The position numbers and the translations under genes were made by a program. From Campylorhamphus procurvoides (Eukaryota > Chordata > Aves > Passeriformes > Dendrocolaptidae): a stretch of 64,000 nucleotides of DNA. The notes under the pieces were generated by a model. The model searched no databases. It was given only the letters and a program-made list of their open reading frames with translations, and was not told the origin of the DNA. Where the stretch lies: assembly GCA_013396655.1 (NCBI GenBank), contig WBMV01006683.1, positions 1 through 64,000 on the forward strand. The letters are read 5' to 3'. Shown here in pieces: positions 47,121 through 58,907 of this stretch; the first letter of the stretch is position 1; each line of letters opens with the position of its first letter.

Positions 47121-50100
47121 TGTCCCACTGGTTTTAGGGCCAGAAGGAGTCATTTTTGTGTGTGGTAGCTGTGGCATTTAACTTGTTTCTTTTATGAGGA
47201 GCCCAAACAATGCATCTTCAGGCCAAACAATCTATCTCCCCGAATAATAGCCCAAATGTCACTCAAGTGCTCCGGGCTGGGAAATGTGTGATCATGGTAA
47301 AGGGCCCTGGGGAGAAAGTGGAGATGGAGGGGTTTGTGAGGGATCCACGTGGGGATTCCCAGCACTGGGTACCCCTGGAGATGGGCTGGACCTGGTGTGG
47401 GGTGAAGGTGCCTGAGGATGTGATCGGCTGCCTGAGGTTTCAACAACCCTAATCCAAATTATCCAAGGAAAAGGGCCAAACCCTCCCAGTGTGGCCACAC
47501 TGCTGAGGCACGCTCCCTGCCTGGCCTTCCCCAGCCTCCTGCCTACCACATTCACTGGGAAAAACGAGATCAGGATGTCACCCCCGAGAAATGAACCCCT
47601 TTCCCCCACACTTTTATTGTGCAAGAGCTTTTTTTTGTCTCTTCTTTCCCCCCCTTCAGCTTCTCCCGCCCACAATTCCCCCTCTTTTGTTGATTTGTGT
47701 TTTGTTAATTGAAACTAGAACACTTATCCTAAAAGAAACAGACAAAATTCGTTGACTGCCCTGCAGAAGAAATCCCCCAACGACATCCTAAACAGGAAGG
47801 TTAACTACAAGCTCAGATACTCACGTTTTCCTTTATACCCTCCATATCAATAATTCTGTTTAGGGGTGGCAAAGATAACCTGAAAGAACTAAGCACCATA
47901 ATGTGAGGCTGAAATTGAACCTGAGCTCTTAGGGGGGGCTTTGGGTGGTCCCCCCCAGGTCTGGGGGTCTCCTTTGGCTCTGGTTTGGAGTCCTGCAGCC
48001 GGCAGAGGATGCTCCAGGACCACCAGCAGCCCGCAGGTCCCCACTGTCGCCGTGGGGGCTCGGGGGATTTGCTCCCATTTGCATAGCAGGTGTTGGGTCC
48101 TGGGCCATTCTTCCTTAAGGGACTTTTAATACGGGATAAATTACTGGCAATGAGGAGGAGGCAGGCGACAAGAAAAGCCCTCGTGGAGTCTTCTCCCGAC
48201 TGCAGAATTTGAGAGAATGGCTAAAAAGGGGAGAAAAACCCCAAGGCAGCAGCTTCTGCCCCAAGCCAGGGAGTTTGGGGTGTGCAGGGTTTGAGGGGGG
48301 AGCTCTCACCGATTTCTCCTGAAATCGAGGTTTGGCCTCAGGAATGCAGTAATCCCAGGACAGAAATACGATTACTGGCCTGAGGATCTTTGATTGAGTA
48401 GGTCTGGAAGGGGAGTTTAAAATGTTAATCCCTGGTATAATCCCTTCCCTGGCATTGTAGGGACAAGGGTTGGACCCGAAGGGAATTGCCTGTTTCCTTC
48501 CCCAGGATTCAGGGCAGGAGGGCAAGGCTGGGGAGCAGCTCCCATCACGGATGTGCACACACAGATGTATTTGAATGTGTGCCCACCACGTGTTTGCATC
48601 CAGGCATCCCTAGGGGTGCACATACAGTCACACACACACCTGTGCACACACACAGCTCCTGTGATCATATGGAGTTTTACATAGACATGTAGTCATTTTG
48701 AAGCGCAGTCACTTGTAGGCTGTTGGGGCAGGTAAGAAAGGCTTGTCTAAAGGGAAATCAGTATAAAACCATCCAGATGCCTTTCACATCAAATATGGAT
48801 ATATTAGAAATAAATAAAGGCCATCTCTAGTAAAAGATTATATCAGTGAGGAAGAAGCTGATGTCGCCTCGATTGAAAAAAAAAGCAGGTGAATTCACCC
48901 CAAAAGAGATATGAGGGCTGGGCAGGGACCTGCTGGTGCTTGCAGGAGCCCCAGTGCCTTGGCAGGTGGGAAAGGAAAGGAGACACCTCCAGCCACCAGT
49001 CCTGGGCCCAGGGTCCTGCTCCCTGACCCCAGGGATGACCCTTCGGGGTGCAGGTCCTGCTGCCCTGGCCATGAGAGGGACGAGGGTGACACCCCAAGGC
49101 TCAGCACTGCAAATTCGGCTCTGCGGGGATGAGGCTTTGCTTCTCATCTCTGTCAATTTATCGCTTTTATAGTATTAGTTAAGAAAAGACCCAACAGCAA
49201 TTCTTTTTAATTATCTCAGTAAAACAGTTACATGACCTGGACTACAATTGTAAGGATTTTTGAGTGAGCAAAGAGATGATTTTTAGAAAATGTCAAAATG
49301 ATACATGGGGTGGCTTCTGACTTGAGGTGCTTCAATGAGAACACACAGTGATGGTACCCAGACTATTTCTAAACTAACCTTCTTTCTTTTTTCCTGCCCC
49401 AACTCAGTCTTTTGAAGGTTGCCCACTGATTTTCATTCAAATTTCATTAAACTGGGCTGAAAGCAAATAGTCAATAATGTATAGATTTGTTCTGCTTTCT
49501 GGAATTTAAAGGAGCCCTTTGCACTGACTTAAATGGCCTTTGGCTACCCATTTAGCTTAGCATTATATGTGCAATATACCCTGTAAAGTTCCTATTTTTC
49601 TGGGATAAAAACAGAGGTATGAACATCTTAAATTCTAGCCTGAATTCATGCCTTGTTAGTGGAAGCTGGTCCAGGGAAGGTGAAGGACCTCAGGTTTAAT
49701 GCATGGCAGGTCTTGAGCCTCTTTCCATTTACTCTGGTGGGAATTAGAGAGAATTTCTCTGGAGCTGGTGCAGCTTCACTGCTTTGGGCTCTGCATCCCT
49801 CACCCCACTGTGCAAACAGGAGGGGATCCAACGGGGCTCGAAAATTGCTGAGAAACTTTCACTTTTTAGTGAATCATTCACTTTCTAGTACTTGTCTTGG
49901 GTGCCTATCGCAAGGAATCCTTTTTTCCTTCTCTTTATTTCTTCTCCCATAAAACTAGTATATGACTTGGGTTTTTTATAGTTTTCAGTGTTTGGTGTTA
50001 TCTTCATTAACCTGTTAATAATCACAGACCTCGACCCCACGGATGACATGCCAGGTGCCGGGAATTTAATTCTTCAGCCATGAACTCCACCCACTGGCTT

Positions 50101-51390
50101 CACGAGACAAAAAAAAGAAAAAAAAAAAAAAAGGAAAACCTGTTTTCCGGACTTGTAAGTGATGGGAATAACCACAAGGTGTCAACCTCCACCAAGCTCC
50201 AGCTCGGAGCAGGGTCTGCTCTCCCGGCAGGGGCTGGCATGGATAACTCTGCTGGAAAACCTGGGTACTTCTTCAAGTAAATGGGGAAAAATCCCCTACA
50301 AGACAGAAAAAATGATTGTTTTGCCTCGGTTCTTTGCTTTATGGCAATCCTTCATTTCTTTCTTTATTTCTTTTCTAATATCCTACAACGAGCTGTAACC
50401 CAATCCATTGTCCTGCTCCATTCTTTTCTCCTGACCACAAAAGAAAGTTTCCCAGACATCGTGACAAACCCAAGAAGTCCTTTTTTTTTTACTTTAAAGG
50501 TAAATCTGAATTTTCCCTTCGTAGAGCAGCATTTCCAGGCATCATTGTCCAGTATGTTGTCCTGTGCAGTTGAAGTGTTGGGTTTTAACCTTGTGGGCAA
50601 CCCAAACCTGTGTTTCCTCCCAGGTGTTCCCTTTGGGGATGCAGTGTGGGTTGCTCCTGTTTTGGTCTAAGGTGCACCACACTTATCAAGTGCCATTGCT
50701 TTCTGTAAAAGCACCATCCCAAGTGCCTTTAGATTGAAAGCAATCCCAAGGATGTCTTGCTTCTTCTTTTATCCCATGACTTCTTGCAGCCTGGGCTGAG
50801 CTTGACGTGGTTTGTGGGCTGGTGGCCTCGCTCAGAGCCAGATGTGATGCTTTGACACTGGTTATTGTAAAGAGGAACTGGATTTTCCTGCCAGAACTGT
50901 TTCAGCTGTTGCACAGAAATGGAGAGGGAACACCCTGCCAGGCACTTGACACTGGTTCTCACTGGGGAGGAGTGGCACTTGACTGGAAATTACTGGCCCA
51001 AGGAAGGAGCTGGTTTGTTTTTCCGAATGTGATGGCAGAAGTGATAAGTCTGGAGAGATAAGAAAGGAAGTCGAAGTAAACCCCAAGGAAAAATGTAAAT
51101 GGTGCAATTATGAAGGTAATAGAATTGGAGAAGTATTTTTATGCAACACGATTGAATGGGCAATAATGAGGTAAAAAGACATTTCTTCCGGGATTAGAAG
51201 TGAGCTCAAAATTGCCAAGGCCCACTGGAAGTGGAGGGGGAAGAGGGGGGGAAAAGAAGTCTGTTCTGGCATTTCTTTTCCTTTAATAAGCTCCTTTTTC
51301 TGGGAGCCCTGAGTGTTCAGATGTAGCACACTTAGTGCCTAGTAACCCAACAAAGCTTCGATTGGTGCCTCTGCAGAAAGATTTTCTTCT
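47121..51390. other. Non-coding, no gene seen
   Basis: Unique sequence with a poly-A/GAAA run near 50108-50135. The AT-rich part at 47600-47900 (GTTAATTG, SOX-like TTTTGTTG) may be regulatory. No exon was recognised. Confidence 0.5.
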
Positions 51391-51399
51391 CCTTGCAGA

Positions 51400-51620
51400 T
51401 TTCTAACCATGAAAAAAACCCCTGAGATCAGTTGCTTCAGAATCCTTAATTAAACACAACAAAGAAGGGCAATTAGAGCTGTGTTTTCCTTTTGTCATCC
51501 AGCAGATCTTGCAAACTTCAAACCCCTTTCCTTGCTCCAGGATTTATGATGGGAATAAATCATAATTATTCCTGTAATTATCAGCCTGAAGTCAACATCA
51601 GCAGGATTATTTTCTTTCCC
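51400..51620. promoter_or_regulatory. AT-rich block with nested inverted repeats
   Basis: Contains CCTTAATTAAAC and CAATTAG words, then two interlocking inverted repeats: GATTTAT (51541-51547) with ATAAATC (51555-51561), and GGAATAA (51552-51558) with TTATTCC (51566-51572). It could be a paired homeodomain site or chance. Confidence 0.3.
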
Positions 51621-54600
51621 CTTGGAGGAGGTTCGGAAACCCATTCAAGAGGAATTCACTAACCTCTTTTACTGTGCAGGAAGCAAACCAAAAACGCAGG
51701 CATGGTGATTTTCCCAGGCCTTGGCTCTCTTCTTCCTTTCCTGTCACTTCATGTCACATCATTCCTCCCTCCCGGCTCCTGCATGCTCCTGTTGGGCTGG
51801 ATGCCCTCCATGCCTGTCATCAGAGCCAAAGAGCTCATGACACAAACAGGAAAAAGATGAGGGAAAAATCCAAGGGGATCTGAGGGCTTCAGAGGTCAGC
51901 AAAAGAGCCAGAAACACAACCTGTCACCAAGAATGAACACTCGGGCATGTTCCATCCCTCCAGGCATCTCTCCCAGGACAGGACCCCGACACAGCACCTG
52001 GGGAAGGGCAGCCACAGCAGGTCCTGCATGTCCTGCTCTCACTGGAGACCTGGTAGTGAGAGGGAGACCCACTGGGCAAGCAAACCACACTGGACAGAAG
52101 CTCCTGAGGTTTTTAAAGGATTTCAGGCAGGTGCTTTGCTCGGGAGTCTCCCCAGAGTTGTGCTGCCATCCAGTTTCCCACGCTGGTGTGATGGGCACGG
52201 CTTCTGCAGGCACAGAGCAGCCAGGTGTCCTTCCGTCCCTTAGTGTCCCAAATTGCCAGGGTGATCTGGCTGTGTAAACCTCTGAGCAGGGTTCCCAAAA
52301 CACAGCTGTTTGCTTTGCTTTGCTTTTTGTGTGGTTTCCCTTTGCTTTGGGGGTGTTTCCCAAACCAAATGCAGCAGTTGAAGCTTTTCCTGCAGAGCTG
52401 GGGACGAGCATTCCCAGCGCCAGCAGCGCAGCGAGCAGGCTCCGAGGTGATTTATAACGCAGACGGCTGCAGAGGTGTCCCCTGGACGTCTGAGGCGGTT
52501 TTTGGTTACCACTAGGTGTCCTTTCAGCCCTGCTTTCCCCACTGCTCCTTCAGAGCAGCCGTCTGGGCTGGGAGCTGCTGGTCACAGCCCAGGAGCTGCC
52601 AGACACTAAAATGCTGATGAGAGCAAGGGCTGGGGCTGAGCCCTGGACTGCTGGGGCCTCCCAGCCTTCCTCTTGATCTCACACAGTTTTGTCTCAAGCA
52701 GTGCTGGCTCACAGAAATAAGGATGCTCTGGATGCTCATAATCTGACTTCTGGATCTGTACTGGGTGTTAAATACTTGAATCAGGGGCTGTTACTGCAGG
52801 GCCACTGGTTAGTAGAGGTGATGGTCCAAGGAGGCAGCCTTGGAGGGTGAAAAGGATGATGACTATCTCAGTTTCACACGATGACCAAGTGGTGGCCCCA
52901 TTTTGTGTAGATTTTGAACTTACTTTCTATGATACGGTAGCTCAGATACCTTTGTGGGCATATTCCACAGAGATGTAGGTATGTGTGGGATTTTCCATGT
53001 TCCCTGGCTGCCCAGAATTTTGCAAACAGTGTTTCTGTGTGCATCAATACCTGTGAGCACCAGTGACCACTCCAAGCATCTGGAGCTGCTTGCAAATGCA
53101 GCTGCATCCACTGCCTCCCAGGCAATGGCAATCCCAGTTGCTGTTCTGGGGTGGGTTATGTCAGGTAAAGGAATTAGAGGAAATCTGCTTTGCCAGAAAT
53201 GTGTCCTGGTTACAAGGATATTTGGGGGCTCGTGGGGTGCAGTTTCCAAGGTGAAATGAGCACCTTCCAGGAAACACTCAGCTCCCTGTGGTTTAGGATC
53301 AGAGGAAAATCAATGACTAACAGGCACAGAGCAAACAGCACTCCTCAGAAATGCCTGTATTTCCAGTTGTGACCTTGCATACCTCAACTCACCGAAGGGA
53401 AAAACCTGAACAACAAATCCCAGCACGAGTGCCAGGCATGGAAGATCCACAGAATGCCCTGGCATGAACTCTGTGCAGCTGGATCTGAACCCCAACCTCA
53501 GCCCAAACCAGTTTACCTTTTTCCAAAGGTCCTAAATAACTAACTAGGAGTAAGTGAGGTCTTCAGATGCTGTGCACATCTGGATTCCAATGCTTCATTT
53601 TTGAAAACTGGCTTCGGAGGAAAAGTACCCCAAATGTGACTGGAGTTTCATTTGTCCTAATGGGAAGTGTGTTTTGGAGACTGCAGGCTCTGCCTGGGCT
53701 TATACAAAACCTGTTAAGTGATGTCAGGTTGCACAGGGACCCTTCCCCCTTGGCCAGACACAGTTCCTGGCTCTGGATCCCAGGGGGATGATGAGTCCTG
53801 GCAACTGTGGCTTTTTTATTCGCATTCATTCCCATTCTCTACAAATATTGGCCCAGAAGGGACCCAGCTCTGCTGGTTAATTAGCTCAGAGAGCATTTGT
53901 GCTGCTGTAACACCTCCCTTGACTTCCCACTCGGGTCTCAGGGGTGGCCAGTGCAAACCCCAGCCCCCTGATGGACTTTACCATCAAGCCCCACGTTTGG
54001 TCCCACAACCCTGATAAAACCTGGTTAGTGCAGAGCCAGCACTTCCACCACATGGACGTGGCCAGGAAAGGTCCCCACGTGTGTAGAATCTGGCATGGCC
54101 TCGTGCCCTGATGTAGGGAGCCTGGGGCACTGCAGGACCTGCCCAGAGCCATCTCACACAGACCACCAAGCAACTATCCCTTCTTAATAAACTTTTCTGG
54201 CCATCGCTGACCTAGACCATATATGAGCAAGTGAAAAGCAAGTGGTGAAAGGCTCTGTGTAATATTACTAATCCCACGTAGTGGGAAAAGTGTTGGAAAG
54301 GCCAGGCAGGTCTCCCCACTATTGTGTCCTCTCCCTGCAGCTGCTTGGTTCAGCCCTGTGCTTTTATTAAAATAAAATCTGATAGCAGTGTTTCTGGATG
54401 GGTGCAGCCCGTGGATACCCAGTGGCCAAGGGAAGGATGAGGGGTGTGAAGGTCTCCTTTGCAGGGCTTTTTGCTGCTTTTCCACGTGCTCCTGGCTGCA
54501 GAGGGCTGGATGGGGGGAGCAGCTGGTTCCTGCCCACCTTGAAGGCTCTGGGGAGGGTTTTCACACTTGTGATGCATCATGGAGTAAAGGAACCACAGGG

Positions 54601-56104
54601 TCTGAGTGCTGCTCCTGCCCCCCGGGAGGCTCCTGCTTATCCTGCACATGTTCAGGCTCTTGGGAGGGGAAATTGGGAAGAGGGGAGCACTCAGGGCTGG
54701 CTGCTGCGTGCTCACAGCATGCTCCAGCGGCTTAATTTTTCAATCTCAAAGCACAAAAATGTGGTTTGCATATGAGGGAGGCTGGACTGAAGGGTCTCTT
54801 GTGTCTTCACACACTGCGGGGGGAAAACAAAGGCAAACCTTGAGGCTGCTGCCAGATCTTGGTGGAGGAGGTACCTACATGGATATAGGATATATACATA
54901 TTGAATTGTTTTAGCAGGGATGTTTCAGCCTGAGGGAAAGCAGCTGATTTGTTTGTGTTTGAGAAGGCAGGGACCTTCTGATGCAGAACTTTACACCTGC
55001 ACATCAGGGATGGCAAGGAATGCTCCTCCTGTTCCTGGGAAGTTAACACTGCCTGGACATGCCAGTTAACACCCTGGAGAAAACCAGCTCAGAGTCAGCT
55101 TTTTCTCTTTATGCTTTCAATTCCTGTTTCTGAGAGTCTATTCAAAAGACAAATATTAGGTTAAAGGAAATACAAGTATCAAACCAAATGTTTGGTTTTG
55201 GGTTTTCTGGTTTTTTTTGGTCTCCCATTCTGGCAAGTGGGGAAAAAATCAGAATTGGTTTCCTCTGTGCTTAGTTTTTGCTGGTGGTTTTGGTGTGGCA
55301 GAGGAACCCAGAGTTAGGAGTCATTTGTGCAGACCATACCCTGTGAGATGTGAATCACTGGGAGCTCAGTCTGGGCAATAGAACCACACACAGCATTCCC
55401 AGGGGTGTTTAAACACCTCTTAGGCAACCATATCAATATTTTCCCAGAAAATTCATTGTCCAGTAGTCGCTAAATAAACACAAACCTTTTTTGAAGTCTG
55501 CCAGCATGTTGAAATCAAGTCTTCTCAAGCAAAAACTACTGGCTTTGTTAAAATGTGACTTGAGAAAGGAGAGGGGCAGCGTTGCCCAGAGATGGGGTTC
55601 AGATGCTCAGCCACAAACAGTGCCTTGTGGTTGATATCCCCAGGGATTTAATTTCTCAAACACTCTGGGATCTTTCTCAAGATTTTCCCTCATAGAAGTT
55701 TGATCTTCATCCTCGTGCAGACTCACAGTTTTTTCTTTCACAAGCTTCCCTAATCTAACCCAGATCTTGCCTAAATCACTTTTTACTTGGTTTTATGTGG
55801 GTCAGTGGTTGATCTACGTTCACTTAACACCAGACTGGTGGCTGTAGACAAATGGTATCGCCCTTATTTATGTCACAGCATTCCTCATGTTTGGCTGAAA
55901 TCCAAATCCTAAAATGAGGAAAGGAAAGGAAATTGTCCTAGAAGAATATTTTCTAATTCCAGAGTCATCAAGATGCCGTATCCCTAATCAGCTTCTCTGA
56001 GTCACTGCTTTTCCTTCCAAACCAATTCATCCACAAATAAAAAGATTAGAAGTGCCTGGAGTTCCCTGATGGCTTAAGGGAATTTAAAAGCAATTGTCAA
56101 CTTC
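51621..56104. other. Non-coding, downstream of CXCL14
   Basis: Unique sequence between the upstream flank of the candidate gene and the CXCL14 3' end. No exon, transposon or RNA gene was recognised. Confidence 0.55.
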
Positions 56105-57249
56105 TTTTTTAAATATATTTTTTTATTACTTTTTTTCCATTTGTCTTAGAAAGAAATATGAAATCTGCATGCAACCTTCTAAATATTTCAAACATTTAAA
56201 TAGCATATGATAATTTAGCAGTACAGTACATTATACAGCAAGATAATATAGGGAGACTTCCTATAATGTATTTACAAATGAAAAGGTAGTTTTGTTATAT
56301 TAAAAAGAGGAATGCACTGCTTAACATTGAAGTATTACATTCAAAATAATGAATATGTTGTATTGTGACTAAAACATACATAGGTATTTATATGTTTCCC
56401 CTATCATGTTTTCCATAAAAAGGTACCTTTTAAAGGCTTTCTTTGTTGTTGTTGCTACAAATCTAGGAAATCATACACAACAGCCTTGAAGCTTAAAATG
56501 TCTCAGTACTGAAGCCACAAACTTTCTGTAAGCGCTTCAGGTGAAAAAAAAAAAACCCAACCAAACCAAACCAAACAAACTTGTATTTTCTTAGTAATAA
56601 AAATAACCTAGGAATGCTTTCTAATGCACAAAAGGTTAAATGGAGATACGGGATGCTTCGCCTGGCAGCAAGACCTCAAGTCCATGAAAGAAGAGGTACA
56701 CGAGTGATGCTCACACCCACTCGAGGAGGTGAGGAGGGACCTCACTGCTGCAGGTACGGCCACTGTTCATGGCATCTTCCCCAGAAAGCTCGTCTTTGGT
56801 CCCTGCTTTGCCTGACCAAGGTGGAGCTGCAAACACGCCCAGCACCGAAGCTTTCCCACTGCGAGGGGGGAGGGACATGGCTGTGGAACACCGGCACAAA
56901 CATTGCTGTTTGCCTAATGAGCTTATAAAGCTCGATCGCAATCATAGTGCAGTATGAATGAATAATAATAATAATAAAAAAAACCCCAAAGCGACAATCC
57001 CATTTCGAATGAAAAGCATGTGTTTTTCCCAATTTCGGTACGGAGCAGACGGGTAGGAAATCAGAAGTGCAACAGATGCTTGTGAAATCTGGAAGCCTTT
57101 TGCGCGCGGCTATAAAATGTAAAAACTGACCCTTGGTAAAAAGTGCTTTATAATAATATAGAATTTGTGTCTTATGTCTGCAAGAGAGAAATAATCTTCA
57201 GTCCTATGCCAGCCAAGGGAATCCGCTCCATTCCTCACGCCACTTTCTC
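56105..57249 (-). other. CXCL14: CXCL14 3'UTR
   Basis: About 1.14 kb of AT-rich, repeat-poor sequence follows the CXCL14 stop codon. It is inferred to end just below the AATAAA at 56122-56127, which is the first good poly(A) signal after a long AT-rich run. The length resembles the roughly 1-kb 3'UTR of mammalian CXCL14 (recalled, not checked). It contains several ATTTA-type pentamers on the transcript strand, a TGTAAATA Pumilio-type octamer at 56269-56276, an AAT simple repeat at about 56960-56977 and an A/CCAAA-rich run at about 56549-56580. The exact cleavage site cannot be fixed from sequence alone. Confidence 0.75.
56122..56127 (-). terminator. CXCL14: Poly(A) signal AATAAA of CXCL14
   Basis: The plus-strand hexamer TTTATT is AATAAA on the transcript strand. 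It lies about 1.13 kb after the stop codon, at the end of the AT-rich 3'UTR-like block. Cleavage would be expected 10-30 bases further down in coordinate. Confidence 0.65.
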
Positions 57250-57265
57250 TTATTCTTCATAAACC
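57250..57265 (-). CDS. CXCL14: CXCL14 exon 4, coding part (ends VYEE-stop)
   Basis: This is the terminal coding exon. Only 16 coding bases are present: one base completing the arginine codon begun in exon 3, then Val-Tyr-Glu-Glu and TAA at 57250-57252. The acceptor is TCTCTTTAG just upstream on the minus strand (AG at 57266-57267). A tiny last coding segment ending VYEE is the hallmark of CXCL14, and its phase fits exon 3 exactly, which makes a chance match very unlikely. The rest of the exon is 3'UTR. Confidence 0.95.
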
Positions 57266-58796
57266 CTAAAGAGAAATAGAGACAAGAGCAGGGTGTTTAA
57301 ACCAGGAATGAAAGAACTCCGTGAAACAATAACAAAAACACTGGAACAATAACAATGATAATCATAAATATACAACCTACGAATAATAAACCCCCAGGAA
57401 ACAAATTTTTAGCCTTTGCCTAAGTAATTTGGGAATGAAGTTATTGACTTCAGCAGTCAGCAGGTTGCAATCTGTGTCCACAAAGCACCTGGGAGGAGCG
57501 TTGGACTTTGACACTGCCCCATTTTGGAGGCACGTGGGAAATAACACACCGTGCCACGAATATCAGGATAAATAAGAGGAGGAAATCCACATCTGCTAGT
57601 TCACTTTAACCACAGGAAAATCCCTCTCTCCTGTACAAATGTCGAAGCTTATCATGAGCTGTACATAGATAATAAATTCACAGTATTTGTTATGCTTGGA
57701 ATAATATTACTCTGTCATTTTTCTAGATCATTTCCTGATGAAACAACTTGGTGGGCTTGTCCGTGTGCATGTTTCCAGAGGGCACAAGTCTGGGGCTGGG
57801 CATATTAATTATGGCATTATAAAAAAAAAGAAAAAGAAAAAAAGAAAGAAAAAGAAAAAAAGAAAGAAAAAGAACCAGGGCAAGAGTGTAAATATGTGGT
57901 TATGCAATGGCCAGGGCTTCCCCACGTGCTCTGCTTGTGAAGCAGATGCAGGGAGCTGGCAGGGACTCAGGGGAGATGGCTGGGGCTTGTACCCACTGCC
58001 ACTCACAGTGCCCTGGCATCGCCTGTGGCACCGTGGGCTGTGCTGGAGCTCGCTGCTACCCTTGCACCTGCAGAGAGCTTGCTGCTCACTGTCCTCGATT
58101 GTGGAGTGCACATTCCCCACCAGATGAGGAGGATGAGGGTTTGGTATGACTGTACTGTGTGTGGAGGCTCTTTCCATGGCTGGAGAGGGGGCAGGAGTTG
58201 GGCAACATCCCTCAATTACAGATGGGGACACGACCACTGGCCATTCATGTTTCTCACTTTCTGTCCTCTGTCTGTGACTGATGACTTAGGGGAGAAAAAA
58301 AAAATCTTTACAAGGCAGAAAGTGTCAAAGATTTTTTACCAGAAAATGACTGTTTTTCTGGGCATGATGCAATAGTTAAAATTGGCAAATACCTGTGTCA
58401 TCAGATACTGATGATGCTGAGGTGGTGTGATTAAAGTGATTTCCAGCTCTCCTGATTACTTTTCTCATGACTGTGTGAAAGTAGCTTAGCTTTTCATCTT
58501 GGATTTTTCCCCGTAGAAGGAAGGTGAGTGTACGTAAGCAACCGAGAACGTCAGCTGATGAATATTTTAACCAAAAATAATTACTATTTATACTCAGAAG
58601 AGCCTCATCCTAGAATAGAAGTGTGAACTGCATGTGGCAGGAAAGAAATAATATCGAGAACACCCATTTAAAATGGTAATTTTGGGAATGGTAATGGATA
58701 GGGCGCATGCATTTCCTTGGCTTCTCTTTGTCTGGGAGCTGCTGGTTGCCTGAGGTGCCACCGAGATGAGATCCCCCCCATTCAGGGAGCACTTAC
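57266..58796 (-). other. CXCL14: CXCL14 intron 3
   Basis: This is the 1,531-base phase-2 intron between exons 3 and 4, with GTAAGT at the donor and TTTAG at the acceptor. It contains a purine-only A/AAAG simple-sequence tract at about 57821-57875. No other exon-like or repeat structure is seen in it. Confidence 0.9.
57821..57875 (+). repeat. A/AAAG purine simple repeat
   Basis: About 55 bases consist only of A and G, with runs of 3-9 A separated by single G. It lies in CXCL14 intron 3. It is a slippage-prone tract with no coding meaning, although it yields lysine-rich or phenylalanine-rich chance frames. Confidence 0.95.
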
Positions 58797-58907
58797 CTGC
58801 CCTTCTCTTTCCATACTCGGTACCACTTGAGCAGCCTCACTGTGTTCTGGCGTTTGGGGTTCAGGCAGTGCTGCTGCTCCCCCCTCACCTTCGTCCACAG
58901 CGTCACA
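58797..58907 (-). CDS. CXCL14: CXCL14 exon 3 (chemokine C-terminal half)
   Basis: This internal coding exon of 111 bases encodes the second half of a CXC chemokine. CXCL14 is a small secreted homeostatic chemokine of epithelia that acts outside the cell on leukocyte migration (family knowledge). Read on the minus strand, after one leading base that completes a split codon, it gives VTLWTKVRGEQQHCLNPK and then a basic amphipathic stretch with LLKWYRVW and KEKG. The cysteine in QQHC is the fourth conserved chemokine cysteine, and the C-terminal part is the chemokine helix. The acceptor is TGCAG after a pyrimidine-rich tract with a CTAAC branch-like site at about 58928-58932. The donor is GCAG|GTAAGT. 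Both flanking introns are phase 2, and the trailing AG joins exon 4 in frame. The helix and the VYEE ending distinguish CXCL14 from CXCL12 and CXCL13. Identification is firm. Confidence 0.96.
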
